From the NCBI RefSeq assembly GCF_003718715.1, contig NZ_CP033465.1, positions 1,116,001 to 1,180,000 on the forward strand: a stretch of 64,000 bases of DNA, written 5' to 3'. Shown here piece after piece: positions 25,234 through 34,899 of the stretch. Both the position numbers and the translations under genes were made by a program. How positions within the stretch are numbered: position 1 is the stretch's first letter; each line of letters begins with the position of its first letter. Below the pieces are notes generated by a model that searched no databases, was not told where the DNA came from, and saw nothing but the letters and a program-made list of their open reading frames with translations. Source of the DNA: Clostridium sp. JN-1. Its GTDB lineage: Bacteria > Bacillota > Clostridia > Clostridiales > Clostridiaceae.

Positions 25234-25872
25234 ATGAACTTGAAAAATATTCTGGATAAGGTTGTTAAGTCTATTAAGGACAGTAATTTGTCAAACAAGA
25301 AAAACTTTACTAACTTACTGATATTGTTTTTATCTGGAATACTTATAGTTATAGCAGGAAGTTTTTTTAAGACACCTAGTGTTTCAGGAGCTAATGGAAT
25401 TGTCTCGCAGAATAAGAATAAAAATCAAGATCAAAGCCAAAAGCAAAGTGAGCAGCCTGTAAGTAAAGAATCTCAAGATTATGAAACTTCAGTACAAGAG
25501 AAGCTCAAGAGTACTTTAGAGAACATAGATGGTGTTGGAAAAGTAGATGTAATGGTTAGTTTTGAAAGTGGAGAAGAGCAGGTACCAGCAGTAAATGTAA
25601 ATGATTCTACCAATACTACAGAGGAAAAAGATAATGCAGGAGGAGTGAGAAATTCAGTTCAAAAAAATAATGGGAGTACAGTAGTAATTACAAATGACAA
25701 TGGCAAGTCACAGCCTCTTATATTAAAAAAGTACAAACCTAAAGTTGCAGGAGTGTGTGTAGTGGCTGAAGGTGCAGAAGATAATCTCACACAACTTAGA
25801 ATAACGAAAGCTGTAATGGATTTATTTAACTTGCCAGAGGACAAAGTAAATGTTTATCCTATGAAAAAGTAG
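25234..25872 (+). CDS. spoIIIAG: Stage III sporulation protein AG
   Basis: A 212-residue single-pass protein (membrane helix about 29-45). A Gln/Lys/Ser-rich linker leads to the ring-forming domain, with LKSTLENIDGVGKVDVMVSFESG and VAGVCVVAEGAEDNLTQLRITKAV. SpoIIIAG forms the large ring of the channel in the intermembrane space. Strong GGAGGAA ribosome site. Confidence 0.94.
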   Translation: MNLKNILDKVVKSIKDSNLSNKKNFTNLLILFLSGILIVIAGSFFKTPSVSGANGIVSQNKNKNQDQSQKQSEQPVSKESQDYETSVQEKLKSTLENIDGVGKVDVMVSFESGEEQVPAVNVNDSTNTTEEKDNAGGVRNSVQKNNGSTVVITNDNGKSQPLILKKYKPKVAGVCVVAEGAEDNLTQLRITKAVMDLFNLPEDKVNVYPMKK

Positions 25873-25931
25873 TATATATAAGATTTTCTAAGCATATAAT
25901 TTTTTAGAAAGGTGATATGGGGGGAATTAAA

Positions 25932-26462
25932 GTGAATAAAAAACAGGCGGCAATCATTGTTACCCTTTTAGTACTTATTGTATGTGCGGGGGTTCTGGCT
26001 ACAAAACTTAATAATCCTCTTTATGTAGATGGAGGAAATAGTACAAGCGGAGAGAGTACAGTATCATTTAATAATGATAAAAGCAGCAGTAAAACTGATA
26101 ATAAGGATAGTAGTAAAAATCAGTATTTTGACGAAGCAAAGCTAACTCGTGATCAAAAAAATGCACAAACTCTTCAAACTTTAAAGACTTTGATCGATGA
26201 CCAGAATGTTGCCAAGGATAATAGGGACGAAGCAGCAAAAAAATATACTCAATTAGCTATGAATACAAATTATGAATCTAAAATAGAAACTACTTTAAAG
26301 AGTAAAGGTTACAGTGATGTAATATGTTCTATAGAAGATAATAAAGCTAGAGTTATTATAAAGGCAAAGGACAAACTTACAGATAAGCAAACAAGAGACA
26401 TAAAAAATGTTGTTGTCGGAATATCAAAAGTACAGGATGTTGAAATAGAGACTAAACAATAA
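25932..26462 (+). CDS. spoIIIAH: Stage III sporulation protein AH
   Basis: A 176-residue mother-cell protein whose extracellular domain zips to SpoIIQ. One N-terminal helix (AAIIVTLLVLIVCAGVLATKL) is followed by a Ser/Asn/Lys linker and a ring-building domain ending VVVGISKVQDVEIET. The GTG at 25932 is chosen because GGGGGGAA lies just upstream; an in-frame ATG at 25917 would overlap that site. Last gene of the operon. Confidence 0.93.
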   Translation: MNKKQAAIIVTLLVLIVCAGVLATKLNNPLYVDGGNSTSGESTVSFNNDKSSSKTDNKDSSKNQYFDEAKLTRDQKNAQTLQTLKTLIDDQNVAKDNRDEAAKKYTQLAMNTNYESKIETTLKSKGYSDVICSIEDNKARVIIKAKDKLTDKQTRDIKNVVVGISKVQDVEIETKQ

Positions 26463-26472
26463 AGCTTTCAAT

Positions 26473-26511
26473 AAAAGGCTAACATATATTTTTATGTGTA
26501 AGCCTTTTCTT
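26473..26511 (+). terminator. Terminator of the spoIIIA operon
   Basis: AAAAGGCTAACATAT pairs with ATGTGTAAGCCTTTT across a T-rich loop. It is followed by CTTCT, so the T-tract is short. Confidence 0.7.
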
Positions 26512-26516
26512 CTAGT

Positions 26517-26545
26517 TTGTAAAAGAAATTTGTATTTGGTATAAT
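26517..26545 (+). promoter_or_regulatory. Promoter of the Asp23-family gene
   Basis: TTGTAA (26517-26522) and a perfect TATAAT (26540-26545) are 17 bases apart, about 45 bases before the start codon. Confidence 0.65.
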
Positions 26546-26590
26546 ATAAGCAAATTGTTTTATATGTTTAAAACAGAGGAGGTGCCATTA

Positions 26591-26992
26591 ATGGAAGAAA
26601 ACTTGAGCAGTGAAACTAATATGGGCATTGTTAAGATTTCAGATGAAGTAGTAGGAGTTATTTCAGGATTGGCTACAACAGAAGTAAAAGGTATAGCTGG
26701 AATGAGCGCAAGTCTTGTTGGTGGAATAACTCAAATATTGAGTGGAAAGAAAAACCTATCTAAAGGTGTTAAGGTTAGTGTTGGTGAAAATAGTGCAGCT
26801 ATTGATTTATACGTGGTAGTTGAATATGGAGTTAGAATTCCTGATGTAGCATTAGAGGTACAGGAAAATGTAAAAAAAGCAGTTGAATCTATGACAGGAC
26901 TTTATGTTTCTGCAGTAAATATACATGTGCAAAATGTTATGATTTCAAAAGTTGAAGAAAAAGTTCAAGAATCAGATGAAGAAAGTTTATAA
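26591..26992 (+). CDS. Asp23/Gls24-family envelope stress protein (YloU/YqhY type)
   Basis: A 133-residue protein with the Asp23 fold: GIVKISDEVVGVISGLATTEVKGIAGM at the start, KGVKVSVGENSAAIDLYVVVEYG in the middle and the VSAVNIHVQNVMI end. The ATG at 26591 follows AGGAGGTG; the frame extends 12 codons upstream without function. Position before nusB matches B. subtilis YqhY, a protein linked to acetyl-CoA carboxylase control. The role here is not established. Confidence 0.88.
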   Translation: MEENLSSETNMGIVKISDEVVGVISGLATTEVKGIAGMSASLVGGITQILSGKKNLSKGVKVSVGENSAAIDLYVVVEYGVRIPDVALEVQENVKKAVESMTGLYVSAVNIHVQNVMISKVEEKVQESDEESL

Positions 26993-27014
26993 TATCTTTA
27001 TTTGAATTTATTTA

Positions 27015-27053
27015 TATAGGGAATCAAATTATTACATAATTTGATTCCCTATA
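27015..27053. repeat. 18-bp inverted repeat between the Asp23-family gene and nusB
   Basis: A perfect 18-bp stem (27015-27032 with 27036-27053) with a 3-nt loop. There is no T-tract on the plus strand (ACTACGTAG follows), so it is not a standard terminator, though it may block 3' decay or terminate weakly. Confidence 0.6.
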
Positions 27054-27078
27054 CTACGTAGTAGAATACAAAAGTTAC

Positions 27079-27108
27079 TTGAATTAAATAAGCAGTTTAA
27101 AGTATAAT
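27079..27108 (+). promoter_or_regulatory. Promoter of nusB operon
   Basis: TTGAAT (27079-27084) and TATAAT (27103-27108) are 18 bases apart, about 60 bases before nusB. This probably starts the nusB-xseA-xseB-ispA transcript. Confidence 0.6.
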
Positions 27109-27168
27109 TGTATCTGAAATGCTAATAATTATTCATATAAGAAGAAAGTTACTTAATGGGAGGAAGAA

Positions 27169-27639
27169 ATGAATAGAAGAAAATCCAGGGAATTAGCCAT
27201 GAAGTTGTTATTCCAAATGACTATAAATAAAGAAGATTTTAAAGAAGTTATAGAAAATTTAAAGGAGAATTTAGAAATAGATAATGATAAACCAGATATA
27301 ATTTCTGATTTAAAATCAAATAAAGAAGACTTAGAAAATATAGATTTAACTGATGTAGATATGTCATATGTAACGAGAGTTCTTAAGGGTATTCAGGAAA
27401 AAAGAGAGGAAATAGATGATAAAATAAATAAGTGTCTTATAAATTGGAAAATCAACAGAATATCAAAGGTTGACTTAGCTATACTTAGAATATGCACTTA
27501 TGAATTTTTATATGAAACTGACATTCCAGAAAATGTATCAATAAATGAAGCAATAGAGTTAGCTAAAAAGTATTCTGGAAATAAATCAGCTGCTTTTGTA
27601 AATGGCATACTTGGAAAAATGATAAAAGATAAAGAATAA
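27169..27639 (+). CDS. nusB: Transcription antitermination factor NusB
   Basis: NusB binds boxA RNA with NusE/S10 in rRNA antitermination. The 156-residue all-helical protein starts [17 protein letters not shown] and ends with the typical [25 protein letters not shown]. Slightly longer than E. coli NusB because of an acidic insert (about residues 45-65). GGGAGGAAG ribosome site. First gene of the nusB-xseAB-ispA group. Confidence 0.95.
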   Translation: MNRRKSRELAMKLLFQMTINKEDFKEVIENLKENLEIDNDKPDIISDLKSNKEDLENIDLTDVDMSYVTRVLKGIQEKREEIDDKINKCLINWKINRISKVDLAILRICTYEFLYETDIPENVSINEAIELAKKYSGNKSAAFVNGILGKMIKDKE

Positions 27640-27662
27640 ATCCATTGATAAAAGGTGAGATT

Positions 27663-28871
27663 ATGTACATAAAAACTTTAACTGTATCAGATTTAAATAA
27701 TTATTTAAAAAAGATATTAGATAATGATTTTATTCTTGCAAATTTATGTATAAAGGGCGAAATATATAATTTAAAGTTTCATACAAGCGGGCATATTTAT
27801 TTTTCGCTTAAAGATGAATACAGCAAAATAAATTGTGTCATGTTTAAAGATGCTGCTAGTACTCTAAATTTTATACCTGAGAATGGTATGAAAGTAGTAG
27901 TAAAGGGAAGAGTTTCTGTTTATAAAAAAGAGGGAGTTTATCAGCTGTATTGCAATGAAATGCAAAGAGAAGGTATAGGAGAACTTTATATAGCCTTTGA
28001 AAAGTTGAAAAGTAAGTTAAGTAAAGAGGGACTTTTTGAAGAATCACATAAAAAAAATATACCTTTATATTCAAAAAATATAGGGGTTATAACTTCTCCA
28101 ACGGGTGCTGCCATGCGAGATATAATAAATGTTACAATGAGGAGAAATCCAAAAATAAATATTAAATTATATCCTTCTTTAGTTCAAGGAGATTGTGCAG
28201 TTCAAAATATAATAGATGGAATAAATAGATTGAATAATATAGAGAACATAGATGTTATAATAATAGCAAGAGGGGGAGGATCTGTAGAAGATTTATGGTG
28301 CTTTAATGATGAGACTCTAGCACGTGCAATATATAAATCTTCAAAGCCAATAATAACTGGAATAGGGCATGAAATTGATTATACAATAGCAGATTTTGTG
28401 AGTGATAGAAGAGCTCCAACTCCTTCGGCAGCAGCAGAGATAGCTGTATTTGACATTAATGAATTTGAAAACAAGATTTTAAATTTTAGGAATCTTTTAT
28501 ATACAAAGATGAAATCAAGATTAAATAATGAAGTTAATAATTTGGAAATTGTGCTAAAACAATTAAATTCTAATAGCCCTCTTATATATATGGCAAATCA
28601 ATATAATAATCTAGACAGATTGTATGAGCTGCTTAATATAAAAGTAAAAGGAAAGTTTCAAAAAGAAAGAGAAAAGTTACGTAACATTGATTCATTGTTA
28701 TCTGCAAATAATCCTCTTAATATATTAAAAAAGGGATATGCTGTAATTGAAGATAAGAATAAAAAGGTTGTTAGCAGCATAGATGTCCTTTCCAAAACAA
28801 AAAAAGTCAGTATAATATTAAAAGATGGAAGAAAAAGTTTTACACTCCAAAGTGATAATAATGAATTGTAA
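27663..28871 (+). CDS. xseA: Exodeoxyribonuclease VII large subunit
   Basis: A 402-residue nuclease subunit degrading single-stranded DNA in both directions. It has an N-terminal OB-fold (about 1-100) and a catalytic domain with IGVITSPTGAAMRDI, IIIARGGGSVEDLW and VSDRRAPTPSAAAE. A helical C-terminal half binds XseB. The ATG at 27663 is preceded by AAAGGTGAG; the TTG at 27645 lies upstream of that site. Confidence 0.95.
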   Translation: MYIKTLTVSDLNNYLKKILDNDFILANLCIKGEIYNLKFHTSGHIYFSLKDEYSKINCVMFKDAASTLNFIPENGMKVVVKGRVSVYKKEGVYQLYCNEMQREGIGELYIAFEKLKSKLSKEGLFEESHKKNIPLYSKNIGVITSPTGAAMRDIINVTMRRNPKINIKLYPSLVQGDCAVQNIIDGINRLNNIENIDVIIIARGGGSVEDLWCFNDETLARAIYKSSKPIITGIGHEIDYTIADFVSDRRAPTPSAAAEIAVFDINEFENKILNFRNLLYTKMKSRLNNEVNNLEIVLKQLNSNSPLIYMANQYNNLDRLYELLNIKVKGKFQKEREKLRNIDSLLSANNPLNILKKGYAVIEDKNKKVVSSIDVLSKTKKVSIILKDGRKSFTLQSDNNEL

Positions 28872-28883
28872 AGGAGATGTATT

Positions 28884-29105
28884 ATGCCTAAAAAAAATGA
28901 ATCTTATGAGAGTATGCTTAATAAACTTGAGACTATTGTAAATGAAATGGACGGTGAAAATATTTCTTTGGAAGAAAGTATAAAAAAGTATGAAGATGGC
29001 ATTAAGCTGTATCAAAAATTATATAAAACCTTAAGTGAAGCAGAAGGAAAAATAAAGATACTTACGGAAAAATCAGAAAAAGACTTCGAGATAAAAAATA
29101 ACTAG
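28884..29105 (+). CDS. xseB: Exodeoxyribonuclease VII small subunit
   Basis: A 73-residue helical protein with the family motif YESMLNKLETIVNEMDGEN, SLEESIKKYEDGIKLY. It starts 12 bases after xseA with AAAGGAGATG as ribosome site and is co-translated with it. Confidence 0.94.
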   Translation: MPKKNESYESMLNKLETIVNEMDGENISLEESIKKYEDGIKLYQKLYKTLSEAEGKIKILTEKSEKDFEIKNN

Positions 29106-29153
29106 AAGAACTTTATATAAAATATTATAAATTGGAAATGGAGAAATTATAAT

Positions 29154-30032
29154 ATGGATGAGTATGAAACCATAAATAATCTTAAGAATGAAATTGACAA
29201 TTGGTTAAGTGAGTATTTTAAAGGAAAAGGATCTTATAACAAGAGGGTTTATGAAGCTATGGAATATAGCTTAAATGCAGGTGGAAAGAGAATAAGACCA
29301 CTTTTACTAGTTTTAACTTATATGTTATATAAAGAAGATTATAAAAATATTCTTGATATAGCATGTGCTTTAGAAATGATTCATACGTATTCTTTAATTC
29401 ATGATGATCTGCCGTGTATGGATAATGATGATTTGAGAAGAGGGAAACCTACTAATCATAAGGTATTTGGAGATGCTATAGCTACACTTGCTGGAGATGG
29501 ATTATTAAATGAAGCTATGAATGTCATGTTTAAACATTGCATAGGAAATAATAATGCAATAAAAGCATGCAGCATTATTTCTGAATGTGCTGGAGTAGAG
29601 GGAATGGTTGGAGGTCAAACCGTAGATATACTGAGTGAAAATAAAAAAATTCCAATAGATCAACTATATTATATGCACAGTAAAAAAACTGGTGCTTTAA
29701 TAAAAGCCTCAATACTTTCAGGTGCTCTTCTTGGAGGGGCAGGACGTGAAGATTTAAATAAATTAGATTATTATGGACAAAAGTTAGGTCTTGCCTTTCA
29801 AATAAAAGATGATATTTTAGATGTAACTGGTGATACAAAAGTGTTAGGCAAGAAAACAAAAAGTGATGCGGATAATAATAAAACAACTTTTATTACAACT
29901 TATGGTATAAAAAGGTGCATTGAGATGTGTAATTCGATAACATCGGAATGTATAGAAATATTAGATACATTTCCAAATGATACTTCTAAAGTGAAAGAGC
30001 TGACATTATTTTTACTAAATAGGAACAAATAA
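29154..30032 (+). CDS. ispA: Polyprenyl (farnesyl/geranyl) diphosphate synthase
   Basis: A trans-prenyltransferase that condenses isopentenyl diphosphate with allylic diphosphates. It has 292 residues. The first Asp-rich motif lies in SLIHDDLPCMDNDDLRRGKPT (about residues 80-100) and the second in FQIKDDILDVTGD (about 222-234). GGKRIRPLLLVLTY is the family N-terminal signature. It lies between xseB and the OLE RNA/oapA/dxs group, linking it to the same isoprenoid pathway as dxs. Confidence 0.95.
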   Translation: MDEYETINNLKNEIDNWLSEYFKGKGSYNKRVYEAMEYSLNAGGKRIRPLLLVLTYMLYKEDYKNILDIACALEMIHTYSLIHDDLPCMDNDDLRRGKPTNHKVFGDAIATLAGDGLLNEAMNVMFKHCIGNNNAIKACSIISECAGVEGMVGGQTVDILSENKKIPIDQLYYMHSKKTGALIKASILSGALLGGAGREDLNKLDYYGQKLGLAFQIKDDILDVTGDTKVLGKKTKSDADNNKTTFITTYGIKRCIEMCNSITSECIEILDTFPNDTSKVKELTLFLLNRNK

Positions 30033-30075
30033 TGTATTATTGGATTCTTATAGTTATTTTAGATTTAAATATACT

Positions 30076-30104
30076 TTGAATAAGATTAAAAGCTATGATA
30101 TAAT
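30076..30104 (+). promoter_or_regulatory. Promoter of the OLE RNA
   Basis: TTGAAT (30076-30081) and a perfect TATAAT (30099-30104) are separated by 17 bases. Transcription would begin near 30111, about 13 nt before the first conserved helix of the RNA. The large RNA and the genes after it can therefore be made independently of ispA. Confidence 0.7.
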
Positions 30105-30110
30105 CTAAAG

Positions 30111-30705
30111 TTGTATAATATATGGTGGTGCAGTATCCTAGTCAGGTAAGTATTTTCGAAGACGGGGCTAAAAATCCGTTAAAGGGCATATCGATGAAGT
30201 TCCTTGTGCTGGCTTGCAACGCCCAGTTGCGGGCTGGTGCTGGGAGTTAAGGAGGATGGGGCAACTGCAATGGCATGCGGGGCTTAGACCCTACTTCCGT
30301 GGAGACCATTGTTTGTGTATAGGGTTAGATACCCTATGTACGCCAATGGATTAAACCTGTAATGTGGTGTAAAATCTATGTACAGCGTAGCCTGTCTTGA
30401 AGTGAAAATGGTGGAGGTAAGTCTAAACTGAATTTTTGGCCAAAAATTCATCTAATTGCTTAAGGAAACCATTTTTGCAAAAGAGACTAGAAAATACCTA
30501 ACTGTTGAGGAAAACTCCTAGGCTGTTTTTTAAAAGTATATTAGGGATTGCAGTGCGGACTAAGTGGCGATCTAGTTCTGTTTATAGCGATATGGCAGAT
30601 AGAATATTAAAAGGAAACTGTCAAAGTGGCGACATTTTGATTATTCTATGGGAAAACCTACTAGACCTAAGCCGTAAAGTTTACTTAATATGCTGCCACC
30701 TTATT
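30111..30705 (+). ncRNA. ole: OLE RNA (ornate, large, extremophilic)
   Basis: About 595 nt without a real gene, far more GC-rich and structured than its surroundings, lie between ispA and the OapA gene. That is the position of OLE RNA in Firmicutes. Recognisable conserved parts are GGATGGGGCAACTGCAATGG (30254-30273), then the GCGGGGCTTAGACCC and TTCCGTGGAGACCATTG stretch (about 30278-30312), and GTGGTGCAG near the 5' end (30125-30133). The last can pair with CTGCCAC near the 3' end (30693-30699), closing the molecule. OLE RNA binds membrane protein OapA and is linked to cold, short-chain alcohol and magnesium stress responses. The 3' boundary is approximate. Confidence 0.9.
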
Positions 30706-30764
30706 TAAATTTTGAAATTTATCTATTGTAAAGATATTGTCAAGTAAATTGGAGGAATGAATTT

Positions 30765-31316
30765 TTGTCAGATAGATCTAAATCTAATAGGAAAAGCAAT
30801 ACTAAATGGTTATTTATAATAGTATTTTGGTCAATAATAACCTGCGGTAGTATTTCGCTTTTGTCTGATATGCTGCTAAAAAGTGTTAATATATTAGTGG
30901 CTTTTCTTATATTAGGTTTTATTATAATAGTTGGAATAATTTCTGATATGTTGGGAGTTGCTGTAACTGTAGCTCAAGAAAGATCTTTTCATGCTATGGC
31001 ATCTAAAAGAGTAAGTGGTGCTAAATTAGCTATAAGATTGATTAAAAATGCAGATAAAGCTTCAACAATATTCCAAGACGTAATTGGAGATATATGTGGT
31101 ATAGTAAGTGGTTCTGTTGGAGTTTTAATAGCTCACAAGATTTCTTATGATTTTCCAGATGTGCATGAAGCTATTTTAAATACAATTATAGGCGTACTTA
31201 TAGGTGCACTCACAATAGGAGGAAAGGCTGTAGGAAAAAACCTAGCTATAAATAATGGTAACAATGTGTTATATAGATTTTGCAAATTAATATATTTTTT
31301 TAAAAGGGATAGATGA
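30765..31316 (+). CDS. oapA: OapA, OLE RNA-associated membrane protein
   Basis: The 183-residue membrane protein has a basic N-terminus ([14 protein letters not shown]) and about four hydrophobic helices ([35 protein letters not shown]; two near the C-terminus). The central loop [25 protein letters not shown] and the conserved [18 protein letters not shown] are family hallmarks. In the known system OapA forms a dimer that binds OLE RNA at the membrane. It starts about 60 bases after the RNA and overlaps dxs by four bases (ATGA). The start is TTG at 30765, after TTGGAGGAA. Confidence 0.9.
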   Translation: MSDRSKSNRKSNTKWLFIIVFWSIITCGSISLLSDMLLKSVNILVAFLILGFIIIVGIISDMLGVAVTVAQERSFHAMASKRVSGAKLAIRLIKNADKASTIFQDVIGDICGIVSGSVGVLIAHKISYDFPDVHEAILNTIIGVLIGALTIGGKAVGKNLAINNGNNVLYRFCKLIYFFKRDR

Positions 31317-33181
31317 TAATGATGAGTATATTGGATAATTATAATGACTTTCATCAAATAAGGCATATGACACTTAAACAAAAACAGCAGTTCGCAGCGG
31401 AAATCAGAAAATTCTTAATAGAAAAGGTATCCAAGACAGGAGGACACCTTGCTTCAAACTTGGGGGTTGTAGAACTTACTTTGAGTTTATTTAGTGTATT
31501 TAATTTAGATAAAGATAAAGTCATATGGGATGTTGGACACCAATCATATGTACATAAGATATTGACAGGCAGAAAAGATAAATTTGATACTTTGAGACAA
31601 TTTGGCGGTATAAGTGGATTTCCTAAGTATTCTGAAAGTATATATGATTTTTTTGAAACAGGACACAGCAGCACATCTATATCTGCAGCTCTTGGCATGG
31701 CAAGAGCAAGAGATTTAAAGAATCAAAAGCATGAAGTAGTTGCTGTAATAGGTGATGGAGCACTAACTGGAGGTATGGCATTAGAAGCTTTAAATGATGC
31801 TGGATATAGAAAAACTAAAATTATAATTGTATTAAATGATAATCAAATGTCTATTGCAAAAAATGTAGGTGGAATGTCAAAGTATTTAAACAAGATTAGG
31901 GTAGATCCTAAGTATAATAAACTCAAAGAGGATGTTGAAACTACTTTGAAAAGAATCCCAAATATAGGCAAGGGTATGGCTAAGTCTCTTGAAAAAGTTA
32001 AAAATGGAATAAAGCAAATGTTAGTTCCAGGAATGTTTTTTGAAGATATGGGAATAAAATATTTAGGACCAATTGACGGACATAATATGAAAGATTTAAT
32101 TGAAGTTTTATCAAAGGCTAAAAATATTAAGGAACCAGTTATAATACATATAGTAACAAAAAAAGGTAAAGGGTATGAATTTGCGGAAAAAAATCCCGGA
32201 AAATTTCATGGAATAGGACCTTTTGACTGCAGTAATGGCGAATTATGTAATGATTCATGCAGTACATATTCAATGGCTTTTGGAGAAGAAATAGTTAAAA
32301 TAGCAGATAAAAATAAGAGTGTAGTTGCTATAACAGCTGCAATGCGTGATGGAACAGGTCTTAAAAATTTTGCAATTAAGTATCCAAATAGATTTTTTGA
32401 TGTTGGAATAGCAGAACAACATGCTGTAACTTTGGCTGCTGGAATGGCAAAAGAAGGGTTGAAACCAATTTTTGCAGTATACTCTACATTTCTTCAAAGA
32501 GCATATGATCAAGTATTACATGATGTGTGTCTTCAAAAATTGCCAGTTATACTTGCTATAGATAGGGCAGGCATTGTTGGAAACGATGGAGAAACTCATC
32601 AAGGTGTCTTTGATTTATCGTATTTAACACATATGCCAAATATGACTATTATGTCGCCAAAATGTACTTGTGAACTTAAATATATGCTAAAGTGGGCAGT
32701 TAATCAAAGTTACCCAATAGCAATAAGGTATCCTCGAGGAGGGGACAGCACTGAAGTTATAGTAAAGCCGCTGGAAGATTTTAAACTTGGAAAATGGGAA
32801 TTACTTTGCGATGAAGGTAATATAGCTATAATAGCACAGGGAAGAATGGTAGAACATGCACTCCTTGCAAGAAAAAAGCTGTTAGAGCTTGGTATAAAAG
32901 TAAAAGTTATAAATGCCTGTTTTATAAAACCTATAGATAAGTTAATGCTAGATAAGCTAGTTCAAAATAATATTAGTATAGTTACAGTAGAAGATAACAT
33001 TAAACATGGAGGTTTAGGTTCATGCGTGCTTGAATATGTGAATACCTTAAATAAAAAGGCAAAAGTTTTAATGCTTGGATTTAAAGATGAATTTATACCT
33101 CATGGGAAATTAGATATATTATATAAATTATATGGATTAGATGCAGATGGGATTGTAAATAGTATATTAAAAATAGTATAA
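31313..33181 (+). CDS. dxs: 1-deoxy-D-xylulose-5-phosphate synthase
   Basis: Thiamine-diphosphate enzyme that joins pyruvate and glyceraldehyde 3-phosphate in the first step of the MEP isoprenoid pathway. It has 622 residues. Signatures: [15 protein letters not shown]; the TPP-binding [18 protein letters not shown] with LNDNQMSIA; the transketolase pyrimidine domain ([20 protein letters not shown]); and C-terminal domain [16 protein letters not shown]. ATGs at 31313, 31319 and 31322 are all possible; the first overlaps the oapA stop. Confidence 0.96.
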   Translation: MIMMSILDNYNDFHQIRHMTLKQKQQFAAEIRKFLIEKVSKTGGHLASNLGVVELTLSLFSVFNLDKDKVIWDVGHQSYVHKILTGRKDKFDTLRQFGGISGFPKYSESIYDFFETGHSSTSISAALGMARARDLKNQKHEVVAVIGDGALTGGMALEALNDAGYRKTKIIIVLNDNQMSIAKNVGGMSKYLNKIRVDPKYNKLKEDVETTLKRIPNIGKGMAKSLEKVKNGIKQMLVPGMFFEDMGIKYLGPIDGHNMKDLIEVLSKAKNIKEPVIIHIVTKKGKGYEFAEKNPGKFHGIGPFDCSNGELCNDSCSTYSMAFGEEIVKIADKNKSVVAITAAMRDGTGLKNFAIKYPNRFFDVGIAEQHAVTLAAGMAKEGLKPIFAVYSTFLQRAYDQVLHDVCLQKLPVILAIDRAGIVGNDGETHQGVFDLSYLTHMPNMTIMSPKCTCELKYMLKWAVNQSYPIAIRYPRGGDSTEVIVKPLEDFKLGKWELLCDEGNIAIIAQGRMVEHALLARKKLLELGIKVKVINACFIKPIDKLMLDKLVQNNISIVTVEDNIKHGGLGSCVLEYVNTLNKKAKVLMLGFKDEFIPHGKLDILYKLYGLDADGIVNSILKIV

Positions 33182-33196
33182 ATAGAGGAGTTCATT

Positions 33197-34021
33197 ATGT
33201 CAGGAAATAAAGAAAGACTAGATATATTGTTAGTAAAAAAAGGAATTTTCACATCGAGAGAAAGGGCAAAAGCAAGTATAATGGCTGGAGAAATATTTGT
33301 AAACAATCAAAGAATAGACAAATGCGGTCAAAAAGTGGATGAAAATTCTAATGTAGAATTTAAAGGAAAACATATGCCTTTTGTAAGTCGAGGTGGATTA
33401 AAACTTGAAAAAGCTATAAAGAATTTTAATATAGATTTAAGTGATAAAGTATGCATGGACATAGGTGCTTCAACTGGAGGATTTACAGATTGCATGCTTC
33501 AAAATAAGGCTAAAAAGGTATATTCAATAGATGTAGGATATGGTCAGTTTGCATGGAAACTTAGAATAGACGAAAGAGTTGTATGCATGGAGAGGACTAA
33601 TATAAGGTATGTAAAACCTGAAGATATAGGAGAGCTAACAGACTTTGCAAGTATAGATGTATCATTTATTTCATTAAAAAAGGTAATACCTGTTGTACTA
33701 GAATTATTAAAGGAAAATGGTGAAATAATGGCTTTAATAAAGCCGCAGTTTGAAGCAGGAAGAGAAAAAGTTGGCAAAAAGGGTGTAGTAAAAGAAAAAA
33801 GTACTCATGAAGAAGTTGTTAGGGATATTGTAAACTTCTTAGACAAATATAATGTTAAAATTATAAACTTGGATTATTCCCCTATAAAAGGACCTGAGGG
33901 AAACATAGAGTATTTAATTTATTTCACTAAGTCTAAAGATTTTAACCAAAGTTTTAATGACGATGAAATTGTAAATATAGTTAACTTAGCGCACCATGAA
34001 CTTAATGGGGAGGAATTATGA
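33197..34021 (+). CDS. tlyA: TlyA-family rRNA 2'-O-methyltransferase (hemolysin A-like)
   Basis: A 274-residue protein with an N-terminal S4 domain (RLDILLVKKGIFTSRERAKASIMAGEIFVNN) and an FtsJ/RrmJ-type methyltransferase domain: VSRGGLKLEKAI, SAM-binding MDIGASTGGFTDCML, and FASIDVSFISLKKV. In other bacteria TlyA methylates 16S and 23S rRNA at the ribosome interface. It overlaps nadK by four bases (ATGA). AGAGGAG ribosome site. Confidence 0.93.
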   Translation: MSGNKERLDILLVKKGIFTSRERAKASIMAGEIFVNNQRIDKCGQKVDENSNVEFKGKHMPFVSRGGLKLEKAIKNFNIDLSDKVCMDIGASTGGFTDCMLQNKAKKVYSIDVGYGQFAWKLRIDERVVCMERTNIRYVKPEDIGELTDFASIDVSFISLKKVIPVVLELLKENGEIMALIKPQFEAGREKVGKKGVVKEKSTHEEVVRDIVNFLDKYNVKIINLDYSPIKGPEGNIEYLIYFTKSKDFNQSFNDDEIVNIVNLAHHELNGEEL

Positions 34022-34899
34022 AGAACATAGGTATAAATGTAAATACTACTAAAGATAGTGAAAAAAAAATAATAAATTCTATAGTTAAAGCTGTACATAA
34101 TGAAAGGGAAGGAATCAATGTAAGAATATACGAAGATTGCAATGGACTTGATTGTGAGGAAAGCTGCAACTTAGATATAATCATAGCATTGGGCGGCGAT
34201 GGAACTATATTAAATACAGCAAGACATGCAGCAAAATATGAAATACCTATTTTAGGAATAAACATGGGACATTTAGGTTTTTTAGCTCAAGTAGAAAATT
34301 CAAAGATAAATTCTGCAATGATGAGCTTATTTAATGGAGATTATACTATAGAAGAAAGAAATATGATCGAATGTACTTATAAGGAAATTAAAGGCAGCGG
34401 TATAGTCAAAAAGTATATAGGACTTAATGATGTAGTTTTATCAAAAGGTTTTTTAGAAAGAATAATTAAGTATAAAGTGTATATTGGAAATAAGTATTAT
34501 AATACATTTGCGGCAGATGGAATAATAGTATCTACTGCAACTGGTTCAACTGCGTATTCTCTGTCAGCTGGAGGACCTATAATATATCCTACTTTAAATA
34601 CCTTAGCACTTACACCTATGTTTTCAACTAATCTTGGTGCAAGAACTATAGTTCTTGATGGCAGCGCTAATATATCTATAGAATTTTCTAAAAGTATTGA
34701 AGATGTATTCATGTCTATAGATGGACAACAGTGGGTAAAGATGGATAAAACAGATGCTATTAATATACATACTGCTAAAAATAAATGTAAACTTATAAAA
34801 TTAAATAGTAATGACTATTTTGATACACTGCGAAAAAAAATAATTTACAGGGTAAGGGAATGTGAAGGTGAAAATTATGAAAGTAACAAGACATGCTAA
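34018..34899 (+). CDS. nadK: NAD kinase
   Basis: Phosphorylates NAD to NADP. The 293-residue protein has the catalytic GGDGTILNTAR (about residues 60-70), GINMGHLGFLAQ, and the substrate motif DGIIVSTATGSTAYSLSAGGPI. Overlaps tlyA at the start and argR at the end. The tlyA-nadK-argR-recN order is standard in clostridia. Confidence 0.96.
   Translation: MKNIGINVNTTKDSEKKIINSIVKAVHNEREGINVRIYEDCNGLDCEESCNLDIIIALGGDGTILNTARHAAKYEIPILGINMGHLGFLAQVENSKINSAMMSLFNGDYTIEERNMIECTYKEIKGSGIVKKYIGLNDVVLSKGFLERIIKYKVYIGNKYYNTFAADGIIVSTATGSTAYSLSAGGPIIYPTLNTLALTPMFSTNLGARTIVLDGSANISIEFSKSIEDVFMSIDGQQWVKMDKTDAINIHTAKNKCKLIKLNSNDYFDTLRKKIIYRVRECEGENYESNKTC

Noticed and set aside
27015-27053. Terminator after the Asp23-family gene
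   Set aside because: The stem is perfect but no T-tract follows on the plus strand, so it is listed as an inverted repeat only.
30505-30708. 67-codon open frame inside the OLE RNA region
   Set aside because: It lies within the conserved structured RNA, has no ribosome site and its composition follows RNA structure, not coding.
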